The notes under the pieces: model-generated
What the model saw: the letters and a program-made list of their open reading frames with translations, nothing else
Told to the model about the DNA's origin: nothing
Databases searched by the model: none
Source of the DNA: Mycobacterium sp. 852014-50255_SCH5639931
GTDB lineage: Bacteria; Actinomycetota; Actinomycetes; Mycobacteriales; Mycobacteriaceae
Direction of reading: 5' to 3'
Assembly (NCBI RefSeq): GCF_001665605.1
Contig: NZ_LZSV01000002.1
Span: forward strand, 1-64,000
DNA: 64,000 nt
Program-made: the position numbers and the translations under genes
Part shown: piece after piece, positions 1 to 8,094 of the stretch
Numbering within the stretch: the stretch's first letter is position 1
How the letters are laid out: every line of letters starts with the position of its first letter

Positions 1-13
1 GTATAAGAGACAG
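1..13. other. Residual Tn5 mosaic-end (tagmentation adapter) sequence
   Basis: The first 13 bases, GTATAAGAGACAG, equal the 3' end of the 19-bp Tn5 mosaic end AGATGTGTATAAGAGACAG used in tagmentation libraries. They also place a TAA codon at bases 4-6 in the frame of the partial gene that follows, which would not be expected inside that gene. I read this as untrimmed adapter at a contig edge, not genomic DNA. Confidence 0.85.
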
Positions 14-15
14 CG

Positions 16-147
16 CCGGGCCCGGCGCCGGCCTTGGGTAATGCCGGTCCGGCCCCCGGCCCCAACCCGGGGAGCGCTTTCGGGCCGCTCCCGGGCCCCG
101 CGCCGGGCCAGGCGCCGGCGCCGCCGGCCGACCAAGGGGGCGGCTAA
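16..147 (+). CDS. Mce family protein, C-terminal fragment (mce4D-like)
   Basis: This open frame runs from the adapter junction to a TAA at 145-147 and encodes 43 residues rich in Pro, Gly and Ala, ending in ADQGGG. The next gene, an MceE lipoprotein, starts on the base after this stop. Mce operons are ordered A to F, and MceD proteins commonly carry Pro-rich tails, so this is most likely the end of the mceD gene. The MCE domain itself lies outside the window, so identity rests on position and composition. The 5' end is missing because of the contig edge, not because the gene is known to be broken. Confidence 0.6.
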   Translation, partial: PGPAPALGNAGPAPGPNPGSAFGPLPGPAPGQAPAPPADQGGG

Positions 148-1302
148 GTGAACCGAATGTGGTTGCGCGGTGGCGCTTTAGCGGTGGGCAGCGCGCTGCT
201 GGCCGGCTGCCAATTCAACGGTCTGAACTCGCTGGCGATGCCCGGCACGGCGGGCCATGGCGGCGGCGCCTACTCGATCACCGTCGATCTGCCCGACGTG
301 GCGACCCTTCCGCAGAACTCTCCGGTCATGGTTGACGACGTCACCGTCGGCAGCGTCTCCGGCATCCAAGCCATGCAGCGGTCCGACGGATCGTTCTACG
401 CGGCAGTGAAATTGTCGTTGGAAAAGCATGTCGCGCTGCCCGCCAACGCGACAGCGACCGTCGCCCAGACGTCGCTGCTGGGTTCGATGCACATCGACCT
501 GGCCCGCCCCAAGGGCAAGCCGGCCGTGGGCAAACTGACCGACGGGTCCAAAATCTCCGAGTCCAACACCGGCCGCTATCCCACCACCGAGGAGGTGCTG
601 TCGGCCCTCGGCGTCGTGGTGAACAAGGGCAACGTCGGTGCCCTCGAAGAGATCACCGACGAGACCTATCAGGCCGTCGCCGGCCGGCAGGACCAGTTCG
701 TCGACCTGGTACCCCGGCTGGCGGAACTGACCGCCGGACTCAACCGGCAGGTCAACGACATCATCGATGCGGTCGACGGCTTGAACCGATTTTCGGCGAG
801 CCTGGCCCGCGACAAGGACAACCTGGGCCGGGCGCTGGACACACTGCCCGACGCAATCCGGGTGCTCAATAAGAACCGCGACCATATCGTCGAGGCGTTC
901 TCCGCGCTCAAGAAGCTGGCTACGGTGACCTCGCATGTACTGGCAAAAACCAAGGTGGACTTCGCCGCCGACCTCAAGGATCTGTACGCCGCCTCCAAGG
1001 CGCTCGCCGACAACCGGAAGAATTTCGTCACGTCGTTGCAGCTCTTGCTGACGTTCCCCTTCCCCAACTTCGGTATCAAGAATGCGGTGCGCGGTGACTA
1101 CCTCAACGTGTTCACCACCTTCGATCTCACGCTGCGCCGGCTCGGTGAAACCTTCTTCACCACGGCATATTTCGACCCGAACATGGCCCATATGAACGAG
1201 ATCCTCAATCCGCCTGACTTTTTGGTCGGCGAAATGGCCAACCTGTCCGGACAGGCGGCCGATCCGTTCAAGATTCCGCCCGGCACGGCTTCGGGACAAT
1301 AG
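148..1302 (+). CDS. lprN: Mce-family lipoprotein LprN (Mce4E)
   Basis: This is the lipoprotein subunit of a Mce lipid importer, 384 residues. It starts with a GTG directly after the stop of the upstream gene. Residues 1-21 form a lipoprotein signal ending in the lipobox LLAGC. An MCE/MlaD domain spans roughly residues 40-120 (AYSITVDLPDVATLP onward), followed by the long helical region typical of Mce proteins. In mycobacteria the Mce4 system imports cholesterol, with six Mce subunits thought to form a conduit across the periplasm. The neighbours (mce4F, two Mce-associated genes, then Rv3491- and otsA-like genes) point to mce4 and not mce1-3. That paralog assignment uses recalled gene order. 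Confidence 0.9.
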   Translation: MNRMWLRGGALAVGSALLAGCQFNGLNSLAMPGTAGHGGGAYSITVDLPDVATLPQNSPVMVDDVTVGSVSGIQAMQRSDGSFYAAVKLSLEKHVALPANATATVAQTSLLGSMHIDLARPKGKPAVGKLTDGSKISESNTGRYPTTEEVLSALGVVVNKGNVGALEEITDETYQAVAGRQDQFVDLVPRLAELTAGLNRQVNDIIDAVDGLNRFSASLARDKDNLGRALDTLPDAIRVLNKNRDHIVEAFSALKKLATVTSHVLAKTKVDFAADLKDLYAASKALADNRKNFVTSLQLLLTFPFPNFGIKNAVRGDYLNVFTTFDLTLRRLGETFFTTAYFDPNMAHMNEILNPPDFLVGEMANLSGQAADPFKIPPGTASGQ

Positions 1303-1315
1303 GGGGCGGGCGCAG

Positions 1316-3040
1316 ATGCACGACAGACTGACCAGGATCCAGTTGTGGATATTCGCGGTGATCACCGCCGTCACATTGACCGTGATGGCGATCTTCTACC
1401 TGCGGCTGCCCTCGACGTTCGGGCTCGGAACCTACGCCGGGACGGCCGATTTCGTGGCCGGCGGCGGCTTGTACAAGAACGCCAACGTCACCTACCGCGG
1501 CGTCGCCGTCGGCCGGGTGGAATCGGTGGGGCTCAATCCCAATGGCGTCACCGCCGGGATGCGGCTGAACAGCGGCACCGCCATCCCGTCGAACGTCACC
1601 GCCACCGTCAAGAGCGTGTCGGCCGTCGGTGAGCAATACATCGACCTGGTGCCACCGAGCGCACCGGCGGGGACCAAGCTGCGCAACGGGTTTCGGATCG
1701 AGCAGCAGAACACCCGGATCGGTCGGGACGTCGCCGACCTGTTGAAACGCGCGGAGGCGCTGACCAACAGCCTGGGCGACACCCGCTTGCGCGAGGTGTT
1801 GCATGAGACGTTCATCGCGGCCAACGGGTCGGGACCCGAGCTGGCCCGGCTGTTCGAGTCCGCCCGCCTGCTGGTGGACGAGGCCAACGCCAACTATCCG
1901 GAAGTCTCCCAGTTGATCGACCAGGCGGGCCCGTTCCTGCAGTCGCAGATTCGCGCCGGCGCCGACATCAAGTCGCTGTCCGACGGGCTGGCGCGATTCA
2001 CCTCCGAGGTGCGCCAGGCCGACCCGCAGCTGCGCTCTACGCTGGCCACCGCGCCGGGCGCGACCGACGAGGCCAGCACCGCGTTCTCCGGCATCCGCCC
2101 GTCCTTCCCGACGCTGGCCGCCAGCCTGGCCAACCTGGGTCGGGTGGGCGTGATCTACCACAAGTCGATAGAGCAGCTGCTGGTCGTGCTGCCGGCGCTG
2201 TTCGCCGCGATCACCACGGCGGCCGGCGGTGCACCGCAGGACGAAGGCGCCAAGCTGGACTTCAAGCTGGACCTGAACGACCCGCCGCCGTGCGCCGTCG
2301 GCTTCCTGCCCCCGCCGTTGATGCGCACGCCGGCCGACGAGACGGTGCGCGAGCTGCCGAGGGACATGTACTGCAAGGTGGCCCAGAACGATCCGAGCAC
2401 CGTGCGGGGCGCGCGCAACTATCCGTGCCAGGAATTCCCCGGCAAACGGGCGCCGACGGTGCAGCTCTGCCGTGACCCGAAGGGCTACGTTCCCATTGGC
2501 CGCAACCCGTGGCGGGGTCCGCCCGTGCCGTACGACACCCCGGTGACCAACGGGCTGAACGTGTTGCCGCCCAACAAGTTCCCCTACATCCCGCCGGGTG
2601 CGGAACCCGATCCGGGCACCCCGATCGTCGGACCACCCCCGCCCGGGGTGGTGCCGGGGCCGGGCCCGCTGCCGAACAAGCAGCCGGCATACGATCCGCC
2701 ACCGCCCAACGACAACGGGCCGCCACCGCCGTTCACGTCGTGGCAGCCGCCCGGGGTTCCGCCCGTGCCGCCGCAGCTGCCGTATCCCAAGTGGCTGCCG
2801 CCTCCGGCGCCGCCGGAAGGGATCAATCCCCCACCCGCGGGCCCGGGACCGGAGAAGCCGTGGGGTCCGCCACCTGGCCCGCAGCCGCAGGCCAGCGGAC
2901 CCGCGTACGCCACCTATGACGAGAAGACCGGCGCATTTAGGGACCCGGCCGGTGGCACTGGTATTTTCGCGGCCGGTGCTAGCGGCGTGTCCAGCGCCGA
3001 GAATTGGGTGGACCTGATGCTCGATCCGAGGCCGATGTAG
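1316..3040 (+). CDS. mce4F: Mce-family protein Mce4F
   Basis: This is the last Mce subunit of the operon, 574 residues, starting at an ATG 13 bases after lprN with AGGGGGCGGG upstream. A transmembrane anchor lies at about residues 12-31 (WIFAVITAVTLTVMAIFYL), then an MCE domain at about 37-115 (LGTYAGTADFVAGGGLYKN) and a long helical segment. The C-terminal third, about residues 400-540, is very Pro/Gly-rich and probably disordered. It belongs to the inferred cholesterol/lipid import complex. The stop codon overlaps the GTG of the next gene by one base, so the genes are probably translationally coupled. Confidence 0.9.
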   Translation: MHDRLTRIQLWIFAVITAVTLTVMAIFYLRLPSTFGLGTYAGTADFVAGGGLYKNANVTYRGVAVGRVESVGLNPNGVTAGMRLNSGTAIPSNVTATVKSVSAVGEQYIDLVPPSAPAGTKLRNGFRIEQQNTRIGRDVADLLKRAEALTNSLGDTRLREVLHETFIAANGSGPELARLFESARLLVDEANANYPEVSQLIDQAGPFLQSQIRAGADIKSLSDGLARFTSEVRQADPQLRSTLATAPGATDEASTAFSGIRPSFPTLAASLANLGRVGVIYHKSIEQLLVVLPALFAAITTAAGGAPQDEGAKLDFKLDLNDPPPCAVGFLPPPLMRTPADETVRELPRDMYCKVAQNDPSTVRGARNYPCQEFPGKRAPTVQLCRDPKGYVPIGRNPWRGPPVPYDTPVTNGLNVLPPNKFPYIPPGAEPDPGTPIVGPPPPGVVPGPGPLPNKQPAYDPPPPNDNGPPPPFTSWQPPGVPPVPPQLPYPKWLPPPAPPEGINPPPAGPGPEKPWGPPPGPQPQASGPAYATYDEKTGAFRDPAGGTGIFAAGASGVSSAENWVDLMLDPRPM

Positions 3041-3729
3041 TGGCAGAGGAGCCAACGAACAATCCGCGCGTCCGTCGTCGGGCCTCCCGCGCGGCCGGCC
3101 CCGCGAACGGCGAAGCGAACGAAGCCGCCACGGTGCAGGTCGAAGCCGCGCCGACGCAGCCGGCCAAGCCCGTCAAGGCGCTCAAGTCCCTCAAGCCGCC
3201 ACCGCGGCGGCGACCGCACCGTGCCCTGGTGGCATGGATTTCCTTCGCGGCCGCGGTGTTGGCCATCGGCGCGCTGGCCGGTTGCCTGGCCGTTCTCGTC
3301 ATGCAGCAGCGGCACGCCAACGCCCAGCAAGCGCGCGACCAGCGTTTCGTCGACACCGCCACGCAGACGGTGGTCAACATGTTCAGCTACAAGCAGGACA
3401 ACATCGACGAGAGCGTGAACCGCTTCTTCAACGGCACCAGCGGACCGCTGCGCGGCATGCTCGGCGCCAACAACAACATCGAGAACCTCAAGGGCATCTT
3501 CCGCTCCACCAACGCCACGTCGGAAGCGGTCATCAACGGCGCCGCGCTTGAGGGCATCGACACGGTCACCGACAACGCGTCCGTGCTTGTTTCGGTGCGG
3601 GTCACGGTCGCCGACATCGACGGCGTGAACAAACCCTCCATGCCCTATCGTCTGCGAGTGATCGTGCACGAGGACGAGCAGGGGCGGATGACGGGCTACG
3701 ACCTGAAGTATCCCAACGGGGGTAATTGA
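3040..3729 (+). CDS. Mce-associated membrane protein (Rv3493c-like)
   Basis: A 229-residue protein starting at a GTG that overlaps the mce4F stop by one base. The N-terminus (about residues 1-65) is basic, Ala/Pro-rich and probably cytoplasmic. One membrane segment lies near residues 66-90 (LVAWISFAAAVLAIGALAGC), and the remainder is a small exported alpha/beta domain of the Mce-associated (Mam) type. Mam proteins are encoded after mce genes and are thought to stabilise Mce complexes. Its place directly after mce4F matches the recalled Rv3493c. No catalytic motif is visible, and a structural or accessory role is inferred. Confidence 0.82.
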   Translation: MAEEPTNNPRVRRRASRAAGPANGEANEAATVQVEAAPTQPAKPVKALKSLKPPPRRRPHRALVAWISFAAAVLAIGALAGCLAVLVMQQRHANAQQARDQRFVDTATQTVVNMFSYKQDNIDESVNRFFNGTSGPLRGMLGANNNIENLKGIFRSTNATSEAVINGAALEGIDTVTDNASVLVSVRVTVADIDGVNKPSMPYRLRVIVHEDEQGRMTGYDLKYPNGGN

Positions 3730-4220
3730 TGCGGTGGCGGCGATGGCTGCTCGTCGTCGCGGGCTACCTCCTGATTCTGGTGTTCGTCGGGTTGTCCGCG
3801 GCGGCCGGCTGGTTCTACTGGGGGCGGGTGCAGACGCGTGGCGAGGAAGCGGCGCGGGCGGTGCTACCTGCGTTGGCTACCAAGGAGATTCCCCAGGTCT
3901 TCGCCTATGACTATCAGACGGTGGAACGCAGCCTCAGCGACGCGTACCCGCTGTTGACCCCCGACTATCGCCAGGAATTCCGGAAAAGCGCCAACACGCA
4001 GATTATTCCGGAGGCCAAGAAGCGCGAGGTTGTCGTCCAGGCCAGCGTCGTGGGCGTGGGAGTCATGTCCGCCAAGCGTGATTCGGCATCGCTGATGGTC
4101 TATATGAACCGCACCGTGACCGACAAAACACGCCAGCCGCTCTACGACGGCAGCCGGTTGCGGGTCGACTTCAAAAAGATCGGCAAGCAATGGCTGATCG
4201 CCTACATCACGCCGATCTAG
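3729..4220 (+). CDS. Mce-associated membrane protein (Rv3492c-like)
   Basis: A 163-residue protein whose ATG overlaps the preceding TGA by one base; a TTG one codon earlier is possible but less likely. One N-terminal membrane segment (about residues 5-28, LLVVAGYLLILVFVGL) precedes an exported domain of the same Mam type as its neighbour. The sequence resembles the final gene of the M. tuberculosis mce4 operon in size and position. It ends 9 bases from the convergent Rv3491-like gene, so the operon probably stops here. Confidence 0.82.
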   Translation: MRWRRWLLVVAGYLLILVFVGLSAAAGWFYWGRVQTRGEEAARAVLPALATKEIPQVFAYDYQTVERSLSDAYPLLTPDYRQEFRKSANTQIIPEAKKREVVVQASVVGVGVMSAKRDSASLMVYMNRTVTDKTRQPLYDGSRLRVDFKKIGKQWLIAYITPI

Positions 4221-4229
4221 GCGCAGGTC

Positions 4230-4808
4230 CTAATAGCACATCGCAATGCCGTTGCAGTACAACGGATAACGTTCGATCGGGCTGGGCGGCGGCCCGGTCA
4301 TCTGCAGCGAGAACGGTTGCTTCTTCATTTCCGGCTGCATCCCGCAGACGGCGCCGTGCAGACTGGTGTGGGTGCCGCTCATGTTCTCGTCGCTGAACGC
4401 GTAGGTCTCGGTGGACGGTGCGGTGCCGCCGCCCGGACACGAGACGCCGTCCGGTTTCTCGACTTTGAACGTCCACAGCATGCTGGACATTCGGGCCCTG
4501 CCGCTGAAGTTCTGCAATTTGTCCGCGGGGGTGATCCGTTCGGCCGTCGAACTCACGATGTTCAGGGCGCAGTTCATCGCGAAGACGATCGGGTCGGAGT
4601 AGTCATTCATGTTCCGGGTTCCGGACGGCTGGTCGCACAACGCCGAGATCGTCCAGGTCACCCCGGAGACCCCTGCCTCGTTGAAGTTGTAGTTGCCATC
4701 CGGTGGCGGTCCGATCGCGTGCGCGGGATCGCCGGAGTCCAGCGCGATTCCGATGGCGACTGCCGAGAAGATGCCTGCGCCAGCGGCCAACCCGCGACGG
4801 AGCTTCAC
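4230..4808 (-). CDS. Secreted protein of unknown function (Rv3491-like)
   Basis: A 192-residue protein. I chose the GTG at 4808 because AGGGAGGGC lies just upstream. A signal peptide of about 31 residues ends in DPAHA before IGPPPDG. The mature part contains six cysteines in scattered positions (ALCDQ, MNCAL, SCPGG, VCGMQ, YCNGIAMCY), consistent with a disulfide-bonded exported domain. No enzyme motif is recognised. It sits between the mce4-like operon, which it faces, and otsA, upstream on the same strand, matching the recalled place of Rv3491. Function is unknown. Confidence 0.8.
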   Translation of the reverse strand: MKLRRGLAAGAGIFSAVAIGIALDSGDPAHAIGPPPDGNYNFNEAGVSGVTWTISALCDQPSGTRNMNDYSDPIVFAMNCALNIVSSTAERITPADKLQNFSGRARMSSMLWTFKVEKPDGVSCPGGGTAPSTETYAFSDENMSGTHTSLHGAVCGMQPEMKKQPFSLQMTGPPPSPIERYPLYCNGIAMCY

Positions 4809-4892
4809 AGTGCCCTCCCTTCCGGAGCTTCCCCTGCACCGATCCACCGAGTATCACAGCGTTTGCGCGGCAGCACCATGGGTTCGGGCGGC

Positions 4893-6374
4893 CTACTTGG
4901 CGTTCTGCGCCTGCGGTTCCGCCAACGCGTCCAGGAATGACCGCGCCCAGCGGTCGACGTCGTGGGCGAGGACCTGGCGCCGCATCGACCGCATCCGCCG
5001 CCGGCCCTCCTCGACGGGCTGGCTCAGCGCCGCTTCGATCGCGTCCTTGACGCCCTCGAGATCGTGCGGGTTGACCAGATAGGCCTGCCGGAGTTCGGCG
5101 GCAGCGCCGGTGAATTCGGACAGCACCAGCGCACCGCCGAGGTCGCTGCGGCAGGCGACGTACTCCTTGGCGACCAGGTTCATGCCGTCACGCAGGGGGG
5201 TGACCAGCATGACGTCGGCGGCCACGAAGAACGCGATCAATTCGTTGCGGGGGACCGGACGGTGCAAGTAGTGCACCACCGGATGGCCGACCTCCGCGTA
5301 TTCGCCGTTGATGTGTCCCACCTCGCGCTCGATGTCATTGCGCAGAATCTGGTAGCTCTCCACACGTTCGCGGCTCGGCGTCGCGAGCTGCACCAAAACG
5401 GTGTCGTCGCGTTTTGCGCGTCCCTCCGCGAGCAGTTCCGAGAAGGCCTTCAGCCGCACATCGATGCCCTTGGTGTAGTCCAGCCGGTCGACGCCGAGCA
5501 GCACCTTGCGGGGGTTGCCCAGCTCGGTCCGGATCTCCCGGGCGCGCCGCCTGATGTCGCGGTCGCGGGCGGCCTGGTCGAGTGAGCCCGAATCGATGGA
5601 GATGGGGAAGGCGCCGACCCGGACGACGCGCGACCCGAGATCGACCTCGCCGTACCGCGCGCGCACCCCGACCGACCCGCGGGACGTGTTCACGCCGATC
5701 AATCGCCGTGCCAGGAACAGGAAGTTCTGGGCCCCCCCGGTCAGGTGGAAGCCAACCAGGTCGGCGCCGAGCAGGCCCTCGATGATCTCGGTGCGCCACG
5801 GCAGCTGCATGAACAGTTCCACCGGCGGGAAGGGGATGTGCAGAAAAAAACCGATGGTCAGGTCGGGCCGCAGTTCCCGCAGCATCGCCGGCACGAGTTG
5901 CAGCTGGTAGTCCTGCACCCATACGGTCGCGCCCTGGGCGGCGGCGCGGGAGGTGGCCACGGCGAAGCGCCGGTTGACCTCGACGTAGCGGTCCCACCAT
6001 TGGCGGTGGTAGATCGGCTTGACGATGACGTCGTGGTAGAGCGGCCACAGCGTGGCGTTCGAGAATCCCTCGTAGTACTGGGCGATGTCGTCGGCGCTCA
6101 GCCGCACCGGGCGCAGCTCCAAGTCCTCCTGGACGATGGGCTCGTCATCGAAATCGGTCTCTTCCTCGGCGACGCCCGCCCAGCCGACCCATGCGCCCCG
6201 CCGGCGGCGCAGCAGCGGCTCCAGGGCCGTCACCAAGCCGCCGGGGCTGCGCTTCCACGCCGTGGTGCCGTCGGGAAGCCGTTCCTGGTCTACCGGCAGC
6301 CGGTTGGCGACCACCACAAAGTCGGAATTCCCGAAGGTCGGTGTCTTCGAGTCGTGCCCGTCCCCGGGTGTCAT
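4893..6374 (-). CDS. otsA: Trehalose-6-phosphate synthase OtsA
   Basis: A GT20 glycosyltransferase of 493 residues that joins a nucleotide-activated glucose to glucose-6-phosphate to make trehalose-6-phosphate. Visible family signatures are [11 protein letters not shown] near residue 20, the [11 protein letters not shown] segment, [11 protein letters not shown], the donor-site stretch [14 protein letters not shown] and the late [13 protein letters not shown] motif. Length fits the actinobacterial enzyme. Trehalose feeds compatible-solute pools and mycolate carrier lipids in mycobacteria. Its ATG follows immediately after the stop of a 54-residue upstream ORF on the same strand, so the two are almost certainly co-translated. 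Confidence 0.97.
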   Translation of the reverse strand: MTPGDGHDSKTPTFGNSDFVVVANRLPVDQERLPDGTTAWKRSPGGLVTALEPLLRRRRGAWVGWAGVAEEETDFDDEPIVQEDLELRPVRLSADDIAQYYEGFSNATLWPLYHDVIVKPIYHRQWWDRYVEVNRRFAVATSRAAAQGATVWVQDYQLQLVPAMLRELRPDLTIGFFLHIPFPPVELFMQLPWRTEIIEGLLGADLVGFHLTGGAQNFLFLARRLIGVNTSRGSVGVRARYGEVDLGSRVVRVGAFPISIDSGSLDQAARDRDIRRRAREIRTELGNPRKVLLGVDRLDYTKGIDVRLKAFSELLAEGRAKRDDTVLVQLATPSRERVESYQILRNDIEREVGHINGEYAEVGHPVVHYLHRPVPRNELIAFFVAADVMLVTPLRDGMNLVAKEYVACRSDLGGALVLSEFTGAAAELRQAYLVNPHDLEGVKDAIEAALSQPVEEGRRRMRSMRRQVLAHDVDRWARSFLDALAEPQAQNAK

Positions 6375-6539
6375 TTACGCGTCGAGTTTTGCGGGCCCAA
6401 TACCGAGCATGGACAGGAAGACGCGGCACTCGTCGGCGTCGTTCGCATAGGCCGCGACGACTCGCCTGGCCTGGCTCGCGGTGCTGTCGGCAACCGGTTC
6501 GACGTCGTCGATCTCGCCAGGGTCAGATTTCGTAGCCAT
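6375..6539 (-). CDS. Small protein upstream of otsA (Rv3489-like)
   Basis: A 54-residue ORF starting ATG at 6539 (MATKSDPGEIDD) and ending with TAA at 6375-6377, directly abutting the otsA ATG. It is acidic at the N-terminus and has a predicted helix around ASQARRVVAAYANDADECRVF. M. tuberculosis carries a similarly sized gene, Rv3489, in the same position. The zero-base spacing and conserved partnership suggest a real gene coupled to otsA. No function is known, and a role linked to trehalose synthesis is only inferred from position. Confidence 0.75.
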   Translation of the reverse strand: MATKSDPGEIDDVEPVADSTASQARRVVAAYANDADECRVFLSMLGIGPAKLDA

Positions 6540-6585
6540 GACATAACTGTAGGTGATGCAGGATGAGCAGGTGGGTGAGGACTTG

Positions 6586-7233
6586 ATGTTCGAGTTCCTC
6601 GACGTGGTGGTAGAGCGGCAAGGCGTGCGGGCGCTGGACGGCCTGACGGCAGCCATCCCGGGTCGGGGTGTGACGGCGGTGTTCGGCCCGTCGGGCTCGG
6701 GCAAATCCACCCTGCTTCGGCTGTGCAACCGGCTCGAGGTGCCGACGAGCGGCACGGTGTCGTTCTGCGGCGAGGACGTCGCCGGCATCGATCCCCTGTG
6801 GTTGCGTCGCCGGGTCGGCATGTGTTTCCAGCGTCCGTCGCCGTTTCCGGGGACGGTCGCCGACAACCTGCGGGCAGCCGCCCCAGAAGCATCCGACGAA
6901 CGGATGCGGGACACGCTGTCCCGGGTCGGTTTGACCGGATCCTGGCTGGACCGCGACGCCACGGCCTTGTCCGGCGGGGAGGCGCAGCGGATGTGCCTGG
7001 CCCGCACGCTGATGGCCCAACCGCAGGTCTTGCTCCTCGACGAACCCACCTCCGCCGTCGACGCCGAAGCCGCCAGGGTGATCGAGCGTGCCGTGCGAGA
7101 CCTGGCGGCCGACGGGATTCCCGCTCTGTGGGTCACCCACGATTCGCCGCAGGTGGAACGCGCCGCGGACCGGGTCCTGCACATCGAGCGGGGCCGAAGC
7201 CTGGGGCTCGGCCCGGTCGGGTCGGTGGCGTGA
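6586..7233 (+). CDS. fetA: ABC transporter ATP-binding protein, FetA (YbbL)-like
   Basis: A 215-residue single ABC domain. I chose the ATG at 6586 because GGTGAGGA lies just before it; GTG 6553 or ATG 6556 would add 10-11 residues. Motifs are Walker A GPSGSGKST near residue 34-42, signature LSGGEAQR, Walker B VLLLDEPTS and the switch histidine in WVTHD. It overlaps the next gene, a UPF0014/FetB membrane protein, as TGATG. The pair matches E. coli FetA-FetB, implicated in iron export and oxidative stress resistance. The substrate here is inferred from that pairing only. Confidence 0.85.
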   Translation: MFEFLDVVVERQGVRALDGLTAAIPGRGVTAVFGPSGSGKSTLLRLCNRLEVPTSGTVSFCGEDVAGIDPLWLRRRVGMCFQRPSPFPGTVADNLRAAAPEASDERMRDTLSRVGLTGSWLDRDATALSGGEAQRMCLARTLMAQPQVLLLDEPTSAVDAEAARVIERAVRDLAADGIPALWVTHDSPQVERAADRVLHIERGRSLGLGPVGSVA

Positions 7234-8030
7234 TGAACGGCCAGGTTGGCTGGATGGGCCTGGCGGCGTCGCTGATTCTGGTGGCGTTCGCGGCGGTGAT
7301 TTCGCTGTGGCAGCGGTTGGGACTGCAGGGGCAGCTCGCCTGGGCGGCGGCGCGCGCCTTGGCGCAGTTGCTGCTCGTCGGTGGCGCGCTGACGTTGCTG
7401 TTCGAGCCCGGCCGTTCCCTGTGGTGGTCATGGGCGTGGGTGGCGGGCATGGTGGTCTACGCCGGGGATCTCGCCCGGCGTCGGGCGCCTGAGGTGCCGC
7501 GACTCGCGCCGCTGACGATCGCGGCGTTCGCCGCCGCGGCCGTCATCACCCTCGGGGTGATTTTCGGGCTGCGGGTGTTCCCCCTGCAGGCGCGGACTCT
7601 GGTGCCGGTCGCCGGGATGATGATCGGCAACTCGATGACGGCCACGGTGTTGGTGGCGCGGCGGTTGGTCGACGAGCTCCGCGACAAGCGCGACGAGATC
7701 GAAGCCAGGCTCGCCCTCGGGCAACCCTCCCGCCAGGCCGCCTCCCCGTACCTGCGGACCGCGTTGCGGTCGGCGATATCGCCGCAGATCGAAACCACCA
7801 AAGCCACCGGGCTGGTGTTCCTCCCGGGTGCCATGACGGGACTCATCCTCGCCGGCGTGCATCCGGTGCAGGCCGTGCTGGTCCAGGCCGTCGTGATGTT
7901 CTTGATCCTGGGCTCGGTGGCGGCCACCACCGTCGTCGTCGCACTCGGACTGGTCCGCCTGGCGTTCACCCGTGACCACCGCCTGCTGCCGCTCGGCACG
8001 CGGCCGGACGGCTCACCCACCCACCGGTGA
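7233..8030 (+). CDS. fetB: UPF0014 membrane protein, FetB (YbbM)-like permease
   Basis: A 265-residue protein with about seven hydrophobic segments, starting at the ATG that shares its A with the upstream TGA. The family signature region is clear: VPVAGMMIGNSMTATVLVA, then the cytoplasmic helix VDELRDKRDEIEARLALG and the segment TGLVFLPGAMTGLILAG. UPF0014 proteins are the membrane partners of FetA-type ATPases. Together the two genes make a minimal ABC exporter, probably for iron or another metal. Assignment to the family is firm, the substrate is not. Confidence 0.88.
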   Translation: MNGQVGWMGLAASLILVAFAAVISLWQRLGLQGQLAWAAARALAQLLLVGGALTLLFEPGRSLWWSWAWVAGMVVYAGDLARRRAPEVPRLAPLTIAAFAAAAVITLGVIFGLRVFPLQARTLVPVAGMMIGNSMTATVLVARRLVDELRDKRDEIEARLALGQPSRQAASPYLRTALRSAISPQIETTKATGLVFLPGAMTGLILAGVHPVQAVLVQAVVMFLILGSVAATTVVVALGLVRLAFTRDHRLLPLGTRPDGSPTHR

Positions 8031-8035
8031 GCCAC

Positions 8036-8059
8036 TTACACACTGGCCGTAATGTGTAA
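8036..8059. promoter_or_regulatory. Inverted repeat TTACACA-N10-TGTGTAA
   Basis: Two perfect 7-base arms, TTACACA at 8036-8042 and TGTGTAA at 8053-8059, are separated by 10 bases. The element lies 36 bases before the chosen crotonase start, directly after fetB. The symmetry and placement suit a dimeric repressor operator. No matching regulator gene is adjacent, so the binding protein is unknown. Confidence 0.45.
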
Positions 8060-8094
8060 AGACGTCGGACCTGACAACAAGTGAGGTGGGCCGC

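Noticed and set aside
1268..3055. A 595-codon open frame antisense to mce4F, and similar long antisense frames at 31209-32789 and 51817-53514
   Set aside because: High GC makes stop codons rare on the opposite strand. The translations are Arg/Gly/His-rich with no family content and lie entirely over well-identified genes.
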